Source of the DNA: DATLED01 sp963750255
GTDB taxonomy: Bacteria; Actinomycetota; Acidimicrobiia; Acidimicrobiales; CADCTF01
Reading direction: 5' to 3'
Length of the DNA stretch: 64,000 nt
Assembly: GCA_963750255.1 (NCBI GenBank)
Contig: CAVVPZ010000006.1
Location: 434,001-498,000, forward strand
Shown: positions 7,695 to 15,588 of the stretch, piece after piece
How positions within the stretch are numbered: position 1 is the stretch's first letter
How the letters are laid out: each line of letters begins with the position of its first letter
Notes under the pieces: generated by a model
Database searches by the model: none
What the model was told of the DNA's origin: nothing
Seen by the model: only the letters and a program-made list of their open reading frames with translations
Made by a program: the position numbers and the translations under genes

Positions 7695-8006
7695 GTGAAG
7701 ATCAAGAAGGGCGACCGCGTCCGCGTCCTGACGGGCAAGGACCGCGGCAAGGAAGGCGAAGTCATGCGCGCCATCCCCGAGACCGGCAAGGTCATCGTGG
7801 ACGGCGTCAACGTGGCCAAGCGCCATCAGCGAGCCACTCGGGCCACCACCCAGGGCGGCATCATCGACAAGGACATGCCCCTGCCGGCGGCCAACGTGGC
7901 CATCGTCTGCGGCTCCTGCGACAAGGCGACCCGAGTCGGGTACCGCTTCGACGACCAGGGCCGCAAGCTGCGGGTGTGCCGCAAGTGCGGGAGCGACATC
8001 TCATGA
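7695..8006 (+). CDS. rplX: 50S ribosomal protein L24, zinc-ribbon form
   Basis: 103-residue L24, an assembly initiator that binds 23S rRNA. The KOW motif region IKKGDRVRVLTGKDRGKEG (residues 2-20) is clear. The C-terminal half carries CGSC and CRKC pairs, which form the likely zinc site seen in many actinobacterial L24 proteins. The start is GTG at 7695, two bases after the rplN stop. The stop overlaps the rplE ATG. Confidence 0.96.
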   Translation: MKIKKGDRVRVLTGKDRGKEGEVMRAIPETGKVIVDGVNVAKRHQRATRATTQGGIIDKDMPLPAANVAIVCGSCDKATRVGYRFDDQGRKLRVCRKCGSDIS

Positions 8007-8657
8007 CCGCTGTCACCCAGCATTCGGGCGAGCGCCCGCGTCTCAAGCAGCGCTTCGACGCCGAATTGCGAGCCCAACTCAAGGACACGCTCGGCCTCTC
8101 CAACATCATGGAGGTGCCCCGACTCGAGAAGATCGTCGTCAACATGGGCGTCGGCCGGGCCGTTGGCCAGCCGTCGCTCCTCGAAGGCGCCGTCACGCGA
8201 CCTGACCCTGATCACCGGCCAGAAGCCGTTGGTCACCAAGGCCACCAAGTCGATCGCCGGGTTCAAGCTCCGCGAGGGTCAGAACATCGGCGCCAAGGTC
8301 ACCCTTCGGGGCGACCGGGCGTGGGAGTTCCTCGATCGGCTCGTGAGTGTCGCCATTCCCCGTATCCGTGACTTCCGCGGCCTGCCGGCCGACAGTTTCG
8401 ACGGCCACGGCAACTACACGTTCGGTGTCACCGAACAGTTGATCTTCCCTGAGATCGATTACGACCGCATCGACACCACGCGAGGCATGGACATCACCAT
8501 CGTCACGTCGGCTCGGACGAACGACGAGGGCCGCGCATTCCTGGCCGCCTTCGGCTTCCCGTTCCGCCGTCCCGGCGATCAAGGCCCCGCCGGGCTCATG
8601 CAGGCCCCCCAGAAGAAGCGTCGTGGATCCCAGCAGCAGAGAGGCAAGAGGAAGTAA
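8003..8657 (+). CDS. rplE: 50S ribosomal protein L5 (one frameshift in the sequence given)
   Basis: L5 binds 5S rRNA in the central protuberance. The N-terminal part (MEVPRLEKIVVNMGVGRAVGQ) and the C-terminal part (DLTLITGQKPL, RIRDFRGLP, MDITIVTSARTNDEGRAF) lie in different frames. An extra A at about 8195 separates them; removing it joins GAV to RDL and yields a 217-residue protein colinear with other L5 proteins. L5 is essential, so a sequence error is the best explanation. The last 20 residues after FRRPGDQG form an unusual basic tail, QKKRRGSQQQRGKRK. Confidence 0.9.
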
Positions 8658-8842
8658 TGGCGAAGAAGGCACTCATCGAGAAGCAGCAGCGGAAGCCGAA
8701 GTTCAAGGTCCGCGCCTACAGCCGTTGCCGCCGTTGCGGCCGGCCCAAGGCTGTGTATCGCAAGTTCGGGCTCTGCCGTATCTGTCTTCGCGACATGGTC
8801 CACGCCGGGGAGATCCCGGGCGTGACCAAGGCCAGCTGGTAA
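8657..8842 (+). CDS. rpsZ: 30S ribosomal protein S14, zinc-binding type Z
   Basis: 61-residue S14 of the short zinc-binding class. Two CxxC pairs, CRRC and CRIC, coordinate one zinc ion, and the end RDMVHAGEIPGVTKASW is the family signature. In actinobacteria a zinc-free paralogue is often found elsewhere under zinc control; none is in this window. The ATG overlaps the rplE stop. Confidence 0.98.
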   Translation: MAKKALIEKQQRKPKFKVRAYSRCRRCGRPKAVYRKFGLCRICLRDMVHAGEIPGVTKASW

Positions 8843-8855
8843 GGGGCGATCTGAC

Positions 8856-9260
8856 ATGACGATGACCGATCCCATCGCGGACATGCTCACTCGCATCCGC
8901 AACGCCAACGTGGCCATGCACGACGAGGTGCGCATGCCTTCGTCGAAGCTCAAGGAGTCGTTGGCTGCCGTCCTCAAGCGTGAGGGCTACATCACCGACT
9001 TCGCCATCGCCGACAACACCGAGCGGCCCGGGCGAACGCTCACCATCTCCATGAAGTACACGACCGACCGCACCCGGACCATCTCCGGGATCAAGCGGGT
9101 GTCGAAGCCCGGCCTTCGCGTCTACGCCAAGGCCGACTCCCTCCCCCGCGTGCTCGGTGGCCTCGGCGTCGCCGTGGTCTCCACCAGCCGTGGCCTCATG
9201 ACCGACCGAGAGGCTCGCAAGTCCCGTATGGGCGGCGAGGTCCTCTGCTTCGTCTGGTAG
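8856..9260 (+). CDS. rpsH: 30S ribosomal protein S8
   Basis: 134-residue S8, a primary 16S rRNA-binding protein of the platform. MTMTDPIADMLTRIRNAN at the start and the C-terminal VSTSRGLMTDREARK and GGEVLCFVW are diagnostic. In enterobacteria S8 represses the spc operon; no equivalent target was identified here. It sits 13 bases after rpsZ. Confidence 0.98.
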   Translation: MTMTDPIADMLTRIRNANVAMHDEVRMPSSKLKESLAAVLKREGYITDFAIADNTERPGRTLTISMKYTTDRTRTISGIKRVSKPGLRVYAKADSLPRVLGGLGVAVVSTSRGLMTDREARKSRMGGEVLCFVW

Positions 9261-9272
9261 TCCGGAGCCCCC

Positions 9273-9812
9273 ATGTCCCGTATCGGTAAAGCCCCCATCC
9301 CCGTCCCCTCCGGCGTCGACGTGACGCTCGACGGACGCGTCGTCCGCGTGAAGGGCCCCCAAGGGACCCTCGAGCGCGCCATCCCCGGCGAGATCACCGT
9401 CCGGCAGGAGGAGGCGTCGATCCTCGTCGAGCGTCCCAACGACGAGCGACAGAACCGCGCCCTGCACGGTCTCACCCGTTCCTTGGTCAACAACATGGTC
9501 GTCGGCGTGACCGCCGGCTTCACCAAGGAACTCGAGATCGTCGGCGTCGGCTACCGAGCCGCCGCTCCGTCTCCGACCCGGCTCGACCTCGCGCTCGGGT
9601 TCAGTCACCCGGTCGCCGTCGATGCCCCCGACGGGATCTCCTTCGAGTGCCCCCTCCCGACGCGCATCATCGTCAAAGGCATCGACAAGGAACTCGTCGG
9701 ACAGGTCGCAGCCAACATCCGCAAGATCCGAAAGCCCGAGCCCTACAAGGGCAAGGGCGTCCGCTACGCCGGCGAAGTGGTGCAGCGGAAGGCTGGAAAG
9801 GCCGCCAAGTGA
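9273..9812 (+). CDS. rplF: 50S ribosomal protein L6
   Basis: 179-residue L6, two repeated alpha/beta domains near the sarcin-ricin loop and the factor-binding site. It starts MSRIGKAPIPVPSGVDV and ends with the conserved RKPEPYKGKGVRYAGE segment (about residues 151-166). Length is normal. A GGAG element lies nine bases before the ATG. The stop overlaps the GTG of rplR. Confidence 0.98.
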   Translation: MSRIGKAPIPVPSGVDVTLDGRVVRVKGPQGTLERAIPGEITVRQEEASILVERPNDERQNRALHGLTRSLVNNMVVGVTAGFTKELEIVGVGYRAAAPSPTRLDLALGFSHPVAVDAPDGISFECPLPTRIIVKGIDKELVGQVAANIRKIRKPEPYKGKGVRYAGEVVQRKAGKAAK

Positions 9813-10200
9813 GCGATCGAGCGAACACCGCGAAGAAGACGAAGCAGCGACGCAGTACTCAGAAGAGCGCAAGCGGCGTCACCACCGGGTGCGCAAGAAG
9901 GTGTTCGGCACGGCCGAGCGCCCCCGCCTGGCCGTGTTCCGCTCGTCCAAGCACATCACCGCCCAGGTCATCGACGACCGCACCGGCCGCACGCTGGCGG
10001 CGGCGTCGACCGTCGAGGCCGACCTCCGCACCAGTGGCGGCGGCAACAAGACGGCCGCCACCAACGTCGGGCGCCTCGTCGCCGAGCGGGCCAAGGCCGC
10101 CGGCGTCGAAAAGGTCGTCTTCGACCGCGGCGGTTTCGGATATCACGGCCGCGTCGCCGCATTGGCCGACGCGGCACGAGAAGCAGGACTGGAGTTCTGA
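9809..10200 (+). CDS. rplR: 50S ribosomal protein L18 (one frameshift near the N terminus)
   Basis: L18 brings 5S rRNA into the large subunit. A GTG at 9809, overlapping the rplF stop, opens with SDRANTAKKTKQRRS. The L18 core (RKRRHHRVRKKVFGTAERPR, AVFRSSKHITAQVIDD, DRGGFGYHGRVAALADAAREAGL) is in another frame and has no start codon of its own. Restoring one G after 9865 joins them as a normal 130-residue L18. A one-base deletion error is the simplest reading. The stop overlaps the rpsE ATG. Confidence 0.9.
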
Positions 10201-10823
10201 TGTCAGATTTCAACCGGGGCGGCCAAAACCGAGACAACAACCGTGGTGACCGCAACGACCGCGGCGAGCGTGGCGGCGGAGACCACCTCCAGGAGCGACC
10301 GATCGGACGCGGCCGCCGCGTGGCCAAGGTCGTCAAGGGTGGCCGACGGTTCTCGCACACCTCGCTGGTCGTGGTGGGCGACGGCGCCGGCCGGGTCGGC
10401 CTGGGCTACGGCAAGGGCAAGGAGCACAGCATCGCCCTCCAGAAAGCGACCGAGAACGCCAAGAAGAACGTGTTCGACGTCCCGCTGGCTGGCTCGACGA
10501 TCATTCACACCATCACTGGTGTCGCCGGCGCCGGACGGGTGCTGCTGAAGCCCGCCGCCCCCGGTACCGGGGTCATCGCCGGCGGCGCCGCCCGCGTCAT
10601 CCTCGAGATGGCCGGCGTGCACGACGTGCTGTGCAAGTCGCTCGGCTCGTCCAACGCCATCAACGTGGCCCACGCCACCATCGCCGGCCTCAAGGCCCAG
10701 AAGCGGCCCGACGAGATCGCCCGCTTGCGGGGCAAGTCGCCCGAAGAGGTCACCCCCAAGGGTGTGCTCGACGCCTACAACGAGACCCGGCGCGGCAAGC
10801 TCGTCATCCAGGAAGTGGTCTGA
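10200..10823 (+). CDS. rpsE: 30S ribosomal protein S5 with Asn/Arg/Gly-rich N-terminal extension
   Basis: 207-residue S5, important for decoding accuracy and the mRNA entry helicase activity. The first 35 residues are a low-complexity extension (FNRGGQNRDNNRGDRNDRGE). The core follows with VAKVVKGGRRFSHTSLVVVGD, the GLGYGKGKE loop and GVIAGGAARVILEMAGVHDV. N-terminal extensions are common on actinobacterial S5. It starts in the rplR stop (TGATG). Confidence 0.97.
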   Translation: MSDFNRGGQNRDNNRGDRNDRGERGGGDHLQERPIGRGRRVAKVVKGGRRFSHTSLVVVGDGAGRVGLGYGKGKEHSIALQKATENAKKNVFDVPLAGSTIIHTITGVAGAGRVLLKPAAPGTGVIAGGAARVILEMAGVHDVLCKSLGSSNAINVAHATIAGLKAQKRPDEIARLRGKSPEEVTPKGVLDAYNETRRGKLVIQEVV

Positions 10824-10828
10824 TCGTC

Positions 10829-11017
10829 ATGGCCGACCTCAAGCTCACCCAGGTGAAGTCCTCGATCGGCACCAAGCCCGTGCACCGCGGCACGCTGCGG
10901 GCGCTCGGCCTTGGCCGCATCGGCAAGACCCACACCCTGCCCGACCGTCCCGAGATCCGGGGCATGATCGCCCGGGTGCCTCACCTCATCACCATCGAGG
11001 AAGTCGAATCCAAGTGA
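10829..11017 (+). CDS. rpmD: 50S ribosomal protein L30
   Basis: 62-residue L30, a small large-subunit protein dispensable in some bacteria. LKLTQVKSSIGTKPVHRGTL and ALGLGRIGKTHTLPD are family signatures, and the end HLITIEEVE is typical. It lies five bases after rpsE, and its stop overlaps the rplO GTG (GTGA). Confidence 0.97.
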   Translation: MADLKLTQVKSSIGTKPVHRGTLRALGLGRIGKTHTLPDRPEIRGMIARVPHLITIEEVESK

Positions 11018-11502
11018 AGGTCCATGATCTGGCCCCGGCTCCGGGGTCCAAGAAGGCCAAGCGCCGCGTTGGGCGCGGCATCGGCGGCAAGGGCGGCAAG
11101 ACGGCCGGACGCGGCACCAAAGGCCAAGGCGCCCGCAACAACATCAAGCCCGGCTTCGAGGGTGGACAGTTGCCCCTCGCCATGCGCGTCCCCAAGCTCA
11201 AGGGCTTCAAGAACCCGTTCCGGGTCGAGTACGGGGTCATCAACCTCGACGCGATCGAGGAGTTCGAGGGCTCGGAGGTCAACCCGCAGTCGCTGCGTGA
11301 GCGGGGCCTCGTTCACAAGCACGGCCTTGTCAAGGTCCTCGGCGGCGGCGAACTGACCCGCGCCGTGACCGTCAAGGCGCACGCCTTCTCCCGATCGGCC
11401 GTCCAAGCCATCGAGGCCGCAGGCGGTAGCGTGGAGATCATTCCCCTTCCGTGGGGGAACGGGCGCCCGCCAGCCAAGGGCAACACGCTCACCAATCGCT
11501 GA
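11014..11502 (+). CDS. rplO: 50S ribosomal protein L15
   Basis: 162-residue L15, a late assembly protein with a long basic N-terminal extension into rRNA. The segment RRVGRGIGGKGGKTAGRGTK and GFEGGQLPLAMRVPKLKGF (residues 18-66) are diagnostic. The C-terminal globular part ends normally. The GTG start overlaps the rpmD stop and is in the frame of the only L15-like translation. It is the last ribosomal gene before secY. Confidence 0.97.
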   Translation: MKVHDLAPAPGSKKAKRRVGRGIGGKGGKTAGRGTKGQGARNNIKPGFEGGQLPLAMRVPKLKGFKNPFRVEYGVINLDAIEEFEGSEVNPQSLRERGLVHKHGLVKVLGGGELTRAVTVKAHAFSRSAVQAIEAAGGSVEIIPLPWGNGRPPAKGNTLTNR

Positions 11503-11561
11503 TCCACCCGCTGATCGCTGTCTGCACATCGGCCTGACCGCCGCGAGACGAGGAGCACTGC

Positions 11562-12875
11562 GTGTTCTCGAACGTGAAGAACATGTTCAAGATCCCCGAC
11601 CTGCGCGGGAAGATCCTGTTCACCCTGGCCGTCATCGGCCTGTACCGCTTCGGCGCCCACGTCCCGACGCCGGGCGTCGACTTCCAGGCCGTCGAGACGC
11701 TCACTGCCGCCTCCCAACGTGGCGGCGTGCTGGGCTTTCTCAACCTGTTCTCGGGCGGCGCACTCACTCGCTTCGCCATCTTCGGGCTCGGGATCATGCC
11801 CTACATCACCAGCTCGATCATCATGCAGCTCCTGCAGGTGGTGATCCCCAAGCTCGAAGAGTGGCGTGACCAGGGCGCCGTCGGGCAGAAGAAGATCACC
11901 CAGGCCACCCGCTATGTCACCGTGGCGCTGGCGCTGATGCAGTCGACGGCGTTGGCCTTTGCCTTCCACAACGGAGCGCCGGGCTTCCTCGGCGGTGGCT
12001 TGCAAGACATCGACCTGATTCCCGACTTCAGCGTGCCCCGCGTGCTGCTCATCGTGTTGTCGATGACCGCCGGGACCGCCGTTGTGATGTGGTTGGGCGA
12101 GCTCATCACCCAGCGAGGGATCGGGCAGGGCATGTCGATCCTGATCTTCGCCAGCGTCGTGTCGGGCATGCCCTCGGGCGGCGCGCGGGTGCGGGCCGAG
12201 GCCGGCAACTTCCTCTTCGCCATCATCATGGTGCTGGTACTCGCCGTCCTCGTCGCCGTGATCTTCGTCGAGCAGGGGCAGCGCCGGATCCCGGTGCAGT
12301 TCGCCAAGCGGGTGGTCGGCCGCAAGATGTACGGCGGATCGTCGAGCTACATCCCGCTCAAGGTCAACCAGTCCGGCGTCATCCCCATCATCTTCGCCAG
12401 CTCGCTGCTGCAGTTCCCGATCCTCTTCAGCAACGTGTTGCCCAACTCCGGGTGGGGCGTCTCGGTGCGGAGCTTCATCAACAACAACCTCTACCAGCCG
12501 AGTTCGGCGCTCTACATCGCGCTCTACGGCGTGCTGATCGTCGCCTTCGCCTACTTCTACACCGCCATCAGCTTCGATCCCCACCAGCAGTCCGACTACA
12601 TCCGGAAGAACGGTGGCTACATCCCCGGCATCCGTCCCGGACCCAACACCGAACGCCACCTTTCGTCGATCCTCAACCGCATCACGCTGCCAGGCGCCTT
12701 GTTCCTGGCCTTCATCGCCCTCCTCCCGTCGCTCGCTCTGGCTTGGGGGAACATCAACAACTTCCCGTTCGCCGGCACGACGCTGCTGATCGCCGTCGGC
12801 GTGGCCCTCGAGACCATGAAGCAGATCGACAGTCAGCTCATGATGAGGAACTACGACGGGTTCTTGAGAAAGTAA
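11562..12875 (+). CDS. secY: Protein translocase subunit SecY
   Basis: 437-residue channel protein of the Sec translocase in the cytoplasmic membrane, with ten transmembrane helices. It opens with MFKIPDLRGKILFTLAVIGLYRFG and shows the plug and pore-ring helices, the SecA-contacting loop RRIPVQFAKRVVGR and the C-terminal loop GIRPGPNTE. The GTG start is preceded by GAGGAG at a proper distance. It follows rplO by 59 bases, as in the classical spc operon, and abuts adk. Confidence 0.97.
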   Translation: MFSNVKNMFKIPDLRGKILFTLAVIGLYRFGAHVPTPGVDFQAVETLTAASQRGGVLGFLNLFSGGALTRFAIFGLGIMPYITSSIIMQLLQVVIPKLEEWRDQGAVGQKKITQATRYVTVALALMQSTALAFAFHNGAPGFLGGGLQDIDLIPDFSVPRVLLIVLSMTAGTAVVMWLGELITQRGIGQGMSILIFASVVSGMPSGGARVRAEAGNFLFAIIMVLVLAVLVAVIFVEQGQRRIPVQFAKRVVGRKMYGGSSSYIPLKVNQSGVIPIIFASSLLQFPILFSNVLPNSGWGVSVRSFINNNLYQPSSALYIALYGVLIVAFAYFYTAISFDPHQQSDYIRKNGGYIPGIRPGPNTERHLSSILNRITLPGALFLAFIALLPSLALAWGNINNFPFAGTTLLIAVGVALETMKQIDSQLMMRNYDGFLRK

Positions 12876-13541
12876 GTGGTCCCCGGAGCACGGCTCGTGA
12901 TCCTCGGCAAGCAGGGCGCCGGGAAGGGCACGCAGTGCGCTCGCCTGGCGCGGCACTACGTGGTGCCGCACATCTCCACGGGCGACATGCTGCGGGCCGC
13001 GGCGCGCTCCCAGACGGAGATGGGGCGCAAGGCGAAGGAGTTCATGGACGCCGGCGAACTCGTTCCTGACGAGGTCATGATCGGCATCGTCCAGGAGCGG
13101 CTCGACTATGAGGACACCTCGTCGCGCGGCTTCATCCTCGACGGGTTCCCCCGGACCGACGGCCAAGCCGAGGCGCTGGCCGGATTCTTGGGGGAGGAGC
13201 GGGCGCTCGACCTCGCCATCGACATCGAACTCCCCACCGACGCCGCCCTCAAGCGTCTCGCCTCGCGCCGAGTGTGCAACGTCTGCGGCGCCATCTACTC
13301 CGTCGACCAGCCCCCGCACCTCAACTGGACCTGCGATTTCTGCGGTGGCGAGGTCGTCCAGCGTGAAGATGACCAACCTGATGCCATCAAGCGGCGGCTC
13401 GACCTCTACGAGGAGCAGACGGCTCCGTTGATCGCGTGGTATCTCGAGCGCGACCACCTTGTGACCGTCGACGGGATGGGGCAGCCCGATGACGTCTTCG
13501 GCCGCCTGGTGCGAGCCATCGACGGACGACGCCACCGATGA
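12876..13541 (+). CDS. adk: Adenylate kinase, zinc-lid form
   Basis: 221 residues. It catalyses ATP + AMP to 2 ADP in the cytoplasm. The P-loop GKQGAGKGT (residues 10-18), AMP-binding HISTGDMLRAA and GFILDGFPRTDGQA are present. The LID domain holds CNVC and CDFC pairs (about residues 134-156), the zinc-binding type of long adenylate kinases. The GTG start immediately follows the secY stop, the usual secY-adk-map arrangement. Confidence 0.97.
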   Translation: MVPGARLVILGKQGAGKGTQCARLARHYVVPHISTGDMLRAAARSQTEMGRKAKEFMDAGELVPDEVMIGIVQERLDYEDTSSRGFILDGFPRTDGQAEALAGFLGEERALDLAIDIELPTDAALKRLASRRVCNVCGAIYSVDQPPHLNWTCDFCGGEVVQREDDQPDAIKRRLDLYEEQTAPLIAWYLERDHLVTVDGMGQPDDVFGRLVRAIDGRRHR

Positions 13542-13560
13542 CCCGCCCGCCGGCAACGGC

Positions 13561-14310
13561 ATGAGGAGGAGCGCAGACGAACTGGCCAAGATGCGACGGG
13601 CCGGTCAGGTCGTGGCCGAGATGCACGAAAAGACCCGAGAGGCCATCCGCCCCGGCGTCAGCACCGCCGTCCTCGATCGCATCGCCCGCGACGTCCTCGA
13701 CCGCCGAGGCGCCCGGTCGAACTTCTTGCACTACGGCCATCCGCCTTTTCCGGCCGTCATCTGTGCCTCGCCCAACGACATGATCGTCCACGGCATCCCG
13801 TCGGACGATGTCGTCCTGGAAGAGGGCGACATCATTTCGATCGACTGTGGGGCGATCATCGAGGGCTACCACGGCGATGCGGCCTACACCGCCGGGGTTG
13901 GGGAGATCAGCGCGGAAGCGGCCCGGCTCCTCGAGGTGACCGAGCGCTCGCTCTGGGCCGGGATCGAGGTCATGCGCGACGGGAATCGACTCCACGACAT
14001 CGGCCGCGAGGTCCAAGCGGTGGCCGAGGCGGCCGGCTTCGGGGTCGTGCGCGAGTACGTGGGACACGCCATCGGCACGAAGATGCACGAAGAGCCCCAG
14101 GTCCCCAACTACTGGCCCGGCTCACCTGGCCCCAAGCTGCGCACGGGGATGGCCTTCGCCGTGGAGCCGATGGTCAACGTCGGCTCGCCCGCCACTCGCC
14201 TCCTCGACGACGGCTGGAGCGTCATGACCGCCGACGGCTCGCTCTCAGCCCACTTCGAGCACACGATCATCGTGACCGACGACGGCCCGGAGGTCTACAC
14301 AGTCGCCTGA
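13561..14310 (+). CDS. map: Methionine aminopeptidase, type I
   Basis: 249-residue cytosolic metallopeptidase that removes the initiator Met. The five metal ligands can be assigned: Asp in IDCGA (about 95), Asp in YHGDAAYT (about 106), His in GHAIGTKMHEEP (about 168), Glu in VEPMV (about 201) and Glu in FEHTII (about 233). The ATG at 13561 is chosen because the family starts KMRRAGQVVAEMH here. An upstream ATG at 13489 would add 24 residues overlapping adk. It forms an operon with secY and adk. Confidence 0.96.
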   Translation: MRRSADELAKMRRAGQVVAEMHEKTREAIRPGVSTAVLDRIARDVLDRRGARSNFLHYGHPPFPAVICASPNDMIVHGIPSDDVVLEEGDIISIDCGAIIEGYHGDAAYTAGVGEISAEAARLLEVTERSLWAGIEVMRDGNRLHDIGREVQAVAEAAGFGVVREYVGHAIGTKMHEEPQVPNYWPGSPGPKLRTGMAFAVEPMVNVGSPATRLLDDGWSVMTADGSLSAHFEHTIIVTDDGPEVYTVA

Positions 14311-14319
14311 CCAGGGCTT

Positions 14320-14348
14320 TTGTTGCCGGCGCCCGGCCGCGCTAACCT
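14320..14348 (+). promoter_or_regulatory. Probable promoter for infA-rpmJ-rpsM-rpsK-rpsD-rpoA-rplQ
   Basis: TTGTTG (14320-14325) and TAACCT (14343-14348) are separated by 17 bases, just after the map stop. This would give the alpha operon its own transcript with a leader of about 80 bases. A short GC hairpin (CGCGCC, TTCGC, GGCGCG) lies in that leader. Confidence 0.45.
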
Positions 14349-14426
14349 CTTCGTTTGGCCCGGCGCGCCTTCGCGGCGCGAGTCCTGGGCTGTCCCCACA
14401 AGTTGTAGCAGCTTCGCCCCGTCCTC

Positions 14427-14440
14427 AGGAGGACCACCTG
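14427..14440 (+). promoter_or_regulatory. Shine-Dalgarno site and CTG start codon of infA
   Basis: A perfect AGGAGG (14427-14432) stands five bases before CTG at 14438. No ATG, GTG or TTG lies in frame nearby upstream. The first downstream candidate, GTG at 14465, would remove the conserved N-terminal residues PKPKEDAIV. The spacing makes CTG the likely initiation codon. Confidence 0.6.
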
Positions 14441-14662
14441 CCCAAGCCCAAAGAAGATGCGATCGTGCTCGAAGGGACGGTCGTCGAACCCCTTCCCAAC
14501 GCCATGTTCAAGGTCAAGCTCGAAAACGGCCACGAAGTTCTGGCCCACAGCAGCGGCCGCATGCGCATGAATCGAATTCGCATCCTCACCGGCGACCGGG
14601 TCCAGGTGGAGATCACCCCGTACGACCTCACCCGAGGTCGGATCACCTATCGGTACAAGTAA
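14438..14662 (+). CDS. infA: Translation initiation factor IF-1, apparent CTG start
   Basis: 74-residue OB-fold protein that binds the ribosomal A site during initiation. The core EGTVVEPLPNAMFKVKLENG, AHSSGRMRMNRIRIL and YDLTRGRITYRYK is diagnostic. From CTG at 14438 the protein begins PKPKEDAIVLEG, colinear with other actinobacterial IF-1 proteins of 73-75 residues. Starting at the GTG at 14465 would give a truncated 65-residue protein. Near-cognate starts on initiation-factor genes are known to allow feedback (AUU on infC), so this may be regulatory. A base error turning ATG into CTG cannot be excluded. Confidence 0.92.
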   Translation: MPKPKEDAIVLEGTVVEPLPNAMFKVKLENGHEVLAHSSGRMRMNRIRILTGDRVQVEITPYDLTRGRITYRYK

Positions 14663-14676
14663 GCCAAAGGCCCTTT

Positions 14677-14793
14677 GTGAAAGTTCGCCCCAGCGTCAAA
14701 CCAATGTGCGAGAAGTGCAAGGTCATCCGTCGGCACGGTCGCGTGATGGTCATCTGCACCGCCAGCGCCCGCCACAAGCAGCGGCAGGGATAG
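14677..14793 (+). CDS. rpmJ: 50S ribosomal protein L36, zinc-binding
   Basis: 38-residue L36, the smallest large-subunit protein. It reads KVRPSVKPMCEKCKVIRRHG with a CxxC pair, a later Cys in VICT and a His in ARHKQ, which together form the zinc ribbon. GTG at 14677 fits the universal MKVRPSVK start. It lies between infA and rpsM, as in most actinobacteria. Confidence 0.97.
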   Translation: MKVRPSVKPMCEKCKVIRRHGRVMVICTASARHKQRQG

Positions 14794-14800
14794 GAGTTTC

Positions 14801-15178
14801 GTGGCACGAATCGCAGGCGTCGATGTCCCCCGCGAGAAGCGGTTGGAGATCTCGCTCACGTACATCTTCGGCATCGGCCGCACCACGGCACAGACCGTGT
14901 GCGCCGCCGTCGACATCGATCACAACACCCGCGTCCGCGACCTCACCGACGAGGAGGTGACGCGGCTGCGCAACTTCATCGACGCCAACCTCAAGGTCGA
15001 GGGCGACCTCCGGCGCGATGTCCAACAAGACATCCGACGCAAGATGGAGATCGGCTCCTACCAAGGCATTCGTCATCGCCGCGGCCTGCCCGTGCGTGGC
15101 CAGCGCACCCACACCAACGCCCGCACCCGCAAGGGCCCCAAGAAGACCGTCGCCGGTAAGAAGAAGGTTCGCAAGTAA
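14801..15178 (+). CDS. rpsM: 30S ribosomal protein S13
   Basis: 125-residue S13 of the small-subunit head, which contacts P-site tRNA and L5. It starts ARIAGVDVPREKRLEI and has the helix-two-turn-helix GIGRTTAQTVCAA and the basic C-terminal GLPVRGQRTHTNARTRKGP. The GTG start follows AGGAG by five bases. The stop overlaps the rpsK ATG. Confidence 0.98.
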   Translation: MARIAGVDVPREKRLEISLTYIFGIGRTTAQTVCAAVDIDHNTRVRDLTDEEVTRLRNFIDANLKVEGDLRRDVQQDIRRKMEIGSYQGIRHRRGLPVRGQRTHTNARTRKGPKKTVAGKKKVRK

Positions 15179-15576
15179 TGGCCAAGCCCAAGCCGGGCGG
15201 TCGTCGCCCCCGTCGCCGCGAGAAGAAGAACGTCCCCTACGGCGTCGCGCACATCAAGAGCTCGTTCAACAACACGATCGTCTGCATCACCGACCTCCAG
15301 GGCAACGTCATCTCGTGGGCGTCGGCCGGCAACGTCGGGTTCAAGGGCTCGCGTAAGTCCACCCCCTTCGCCGCCCAACTCGCCGCCGAGAAGGCGGCTC
15401 GCTCGGCCATGGAACAGGGCGTGCGAAAGGTCGACGTGCTGGTCAAGGGTCCCGGTTCGGGCCGAGAGACCGCCATCCGCTCGCTCACCCAGGCCGGCAT
15501 CGAAGTCGCCGGCATCAAAGACGTCACCCCCATCCCCCACAACGGCTGCCGCCCCAAGAAGCGGCGCCGGGTCTGA
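15178..15576 (+). CDS. rpsK: 30S ribosomal protein S11
   Basis: 132-residue S11 of the platform near the mRNA exit. The signatures AHIKSSFNNTIVCITD, GFKGSRKSTPFAAQ and the final GIKDVTPIPHNGCRPKKRRR (with the Asn-Gly isomerization site of the family) are all present. It overlaps the rpsM stop by one base (TAATG). Confidence 0.98.
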   Translation: MAKPKPGGRRPRRREKKNVPYGVAHIKSSFNNTIVCITDLQGNVISWASAGNVGFKGSRKSTPFAAQLAAEKAARSAMEQGVRKVDVLVKGPGSGRETAIRSLTQAGIEVAGIKDVTPIPHNGCRPKKRRRV

Positions 15577-15588
15577 GGAAGAAGAACC

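Noticed and set aside
8003..8657. Programmed frameshifting in rplE, tsaD, purH and others
   Set aside because: No slippery heptamer or common context is shared, the shifts go in both directions, and they occur in genes not known to be recoded. Consensus errors explain them better.
11313..13589. 758-residue open frame on the minus strand across secY and adk
   Set aside because: It is antisense to two clearly conserved genes. Its composition (Asp/Glu/Arg/His-rich, no motifs) is what GC-rich codon usage produces in the opposite frame.
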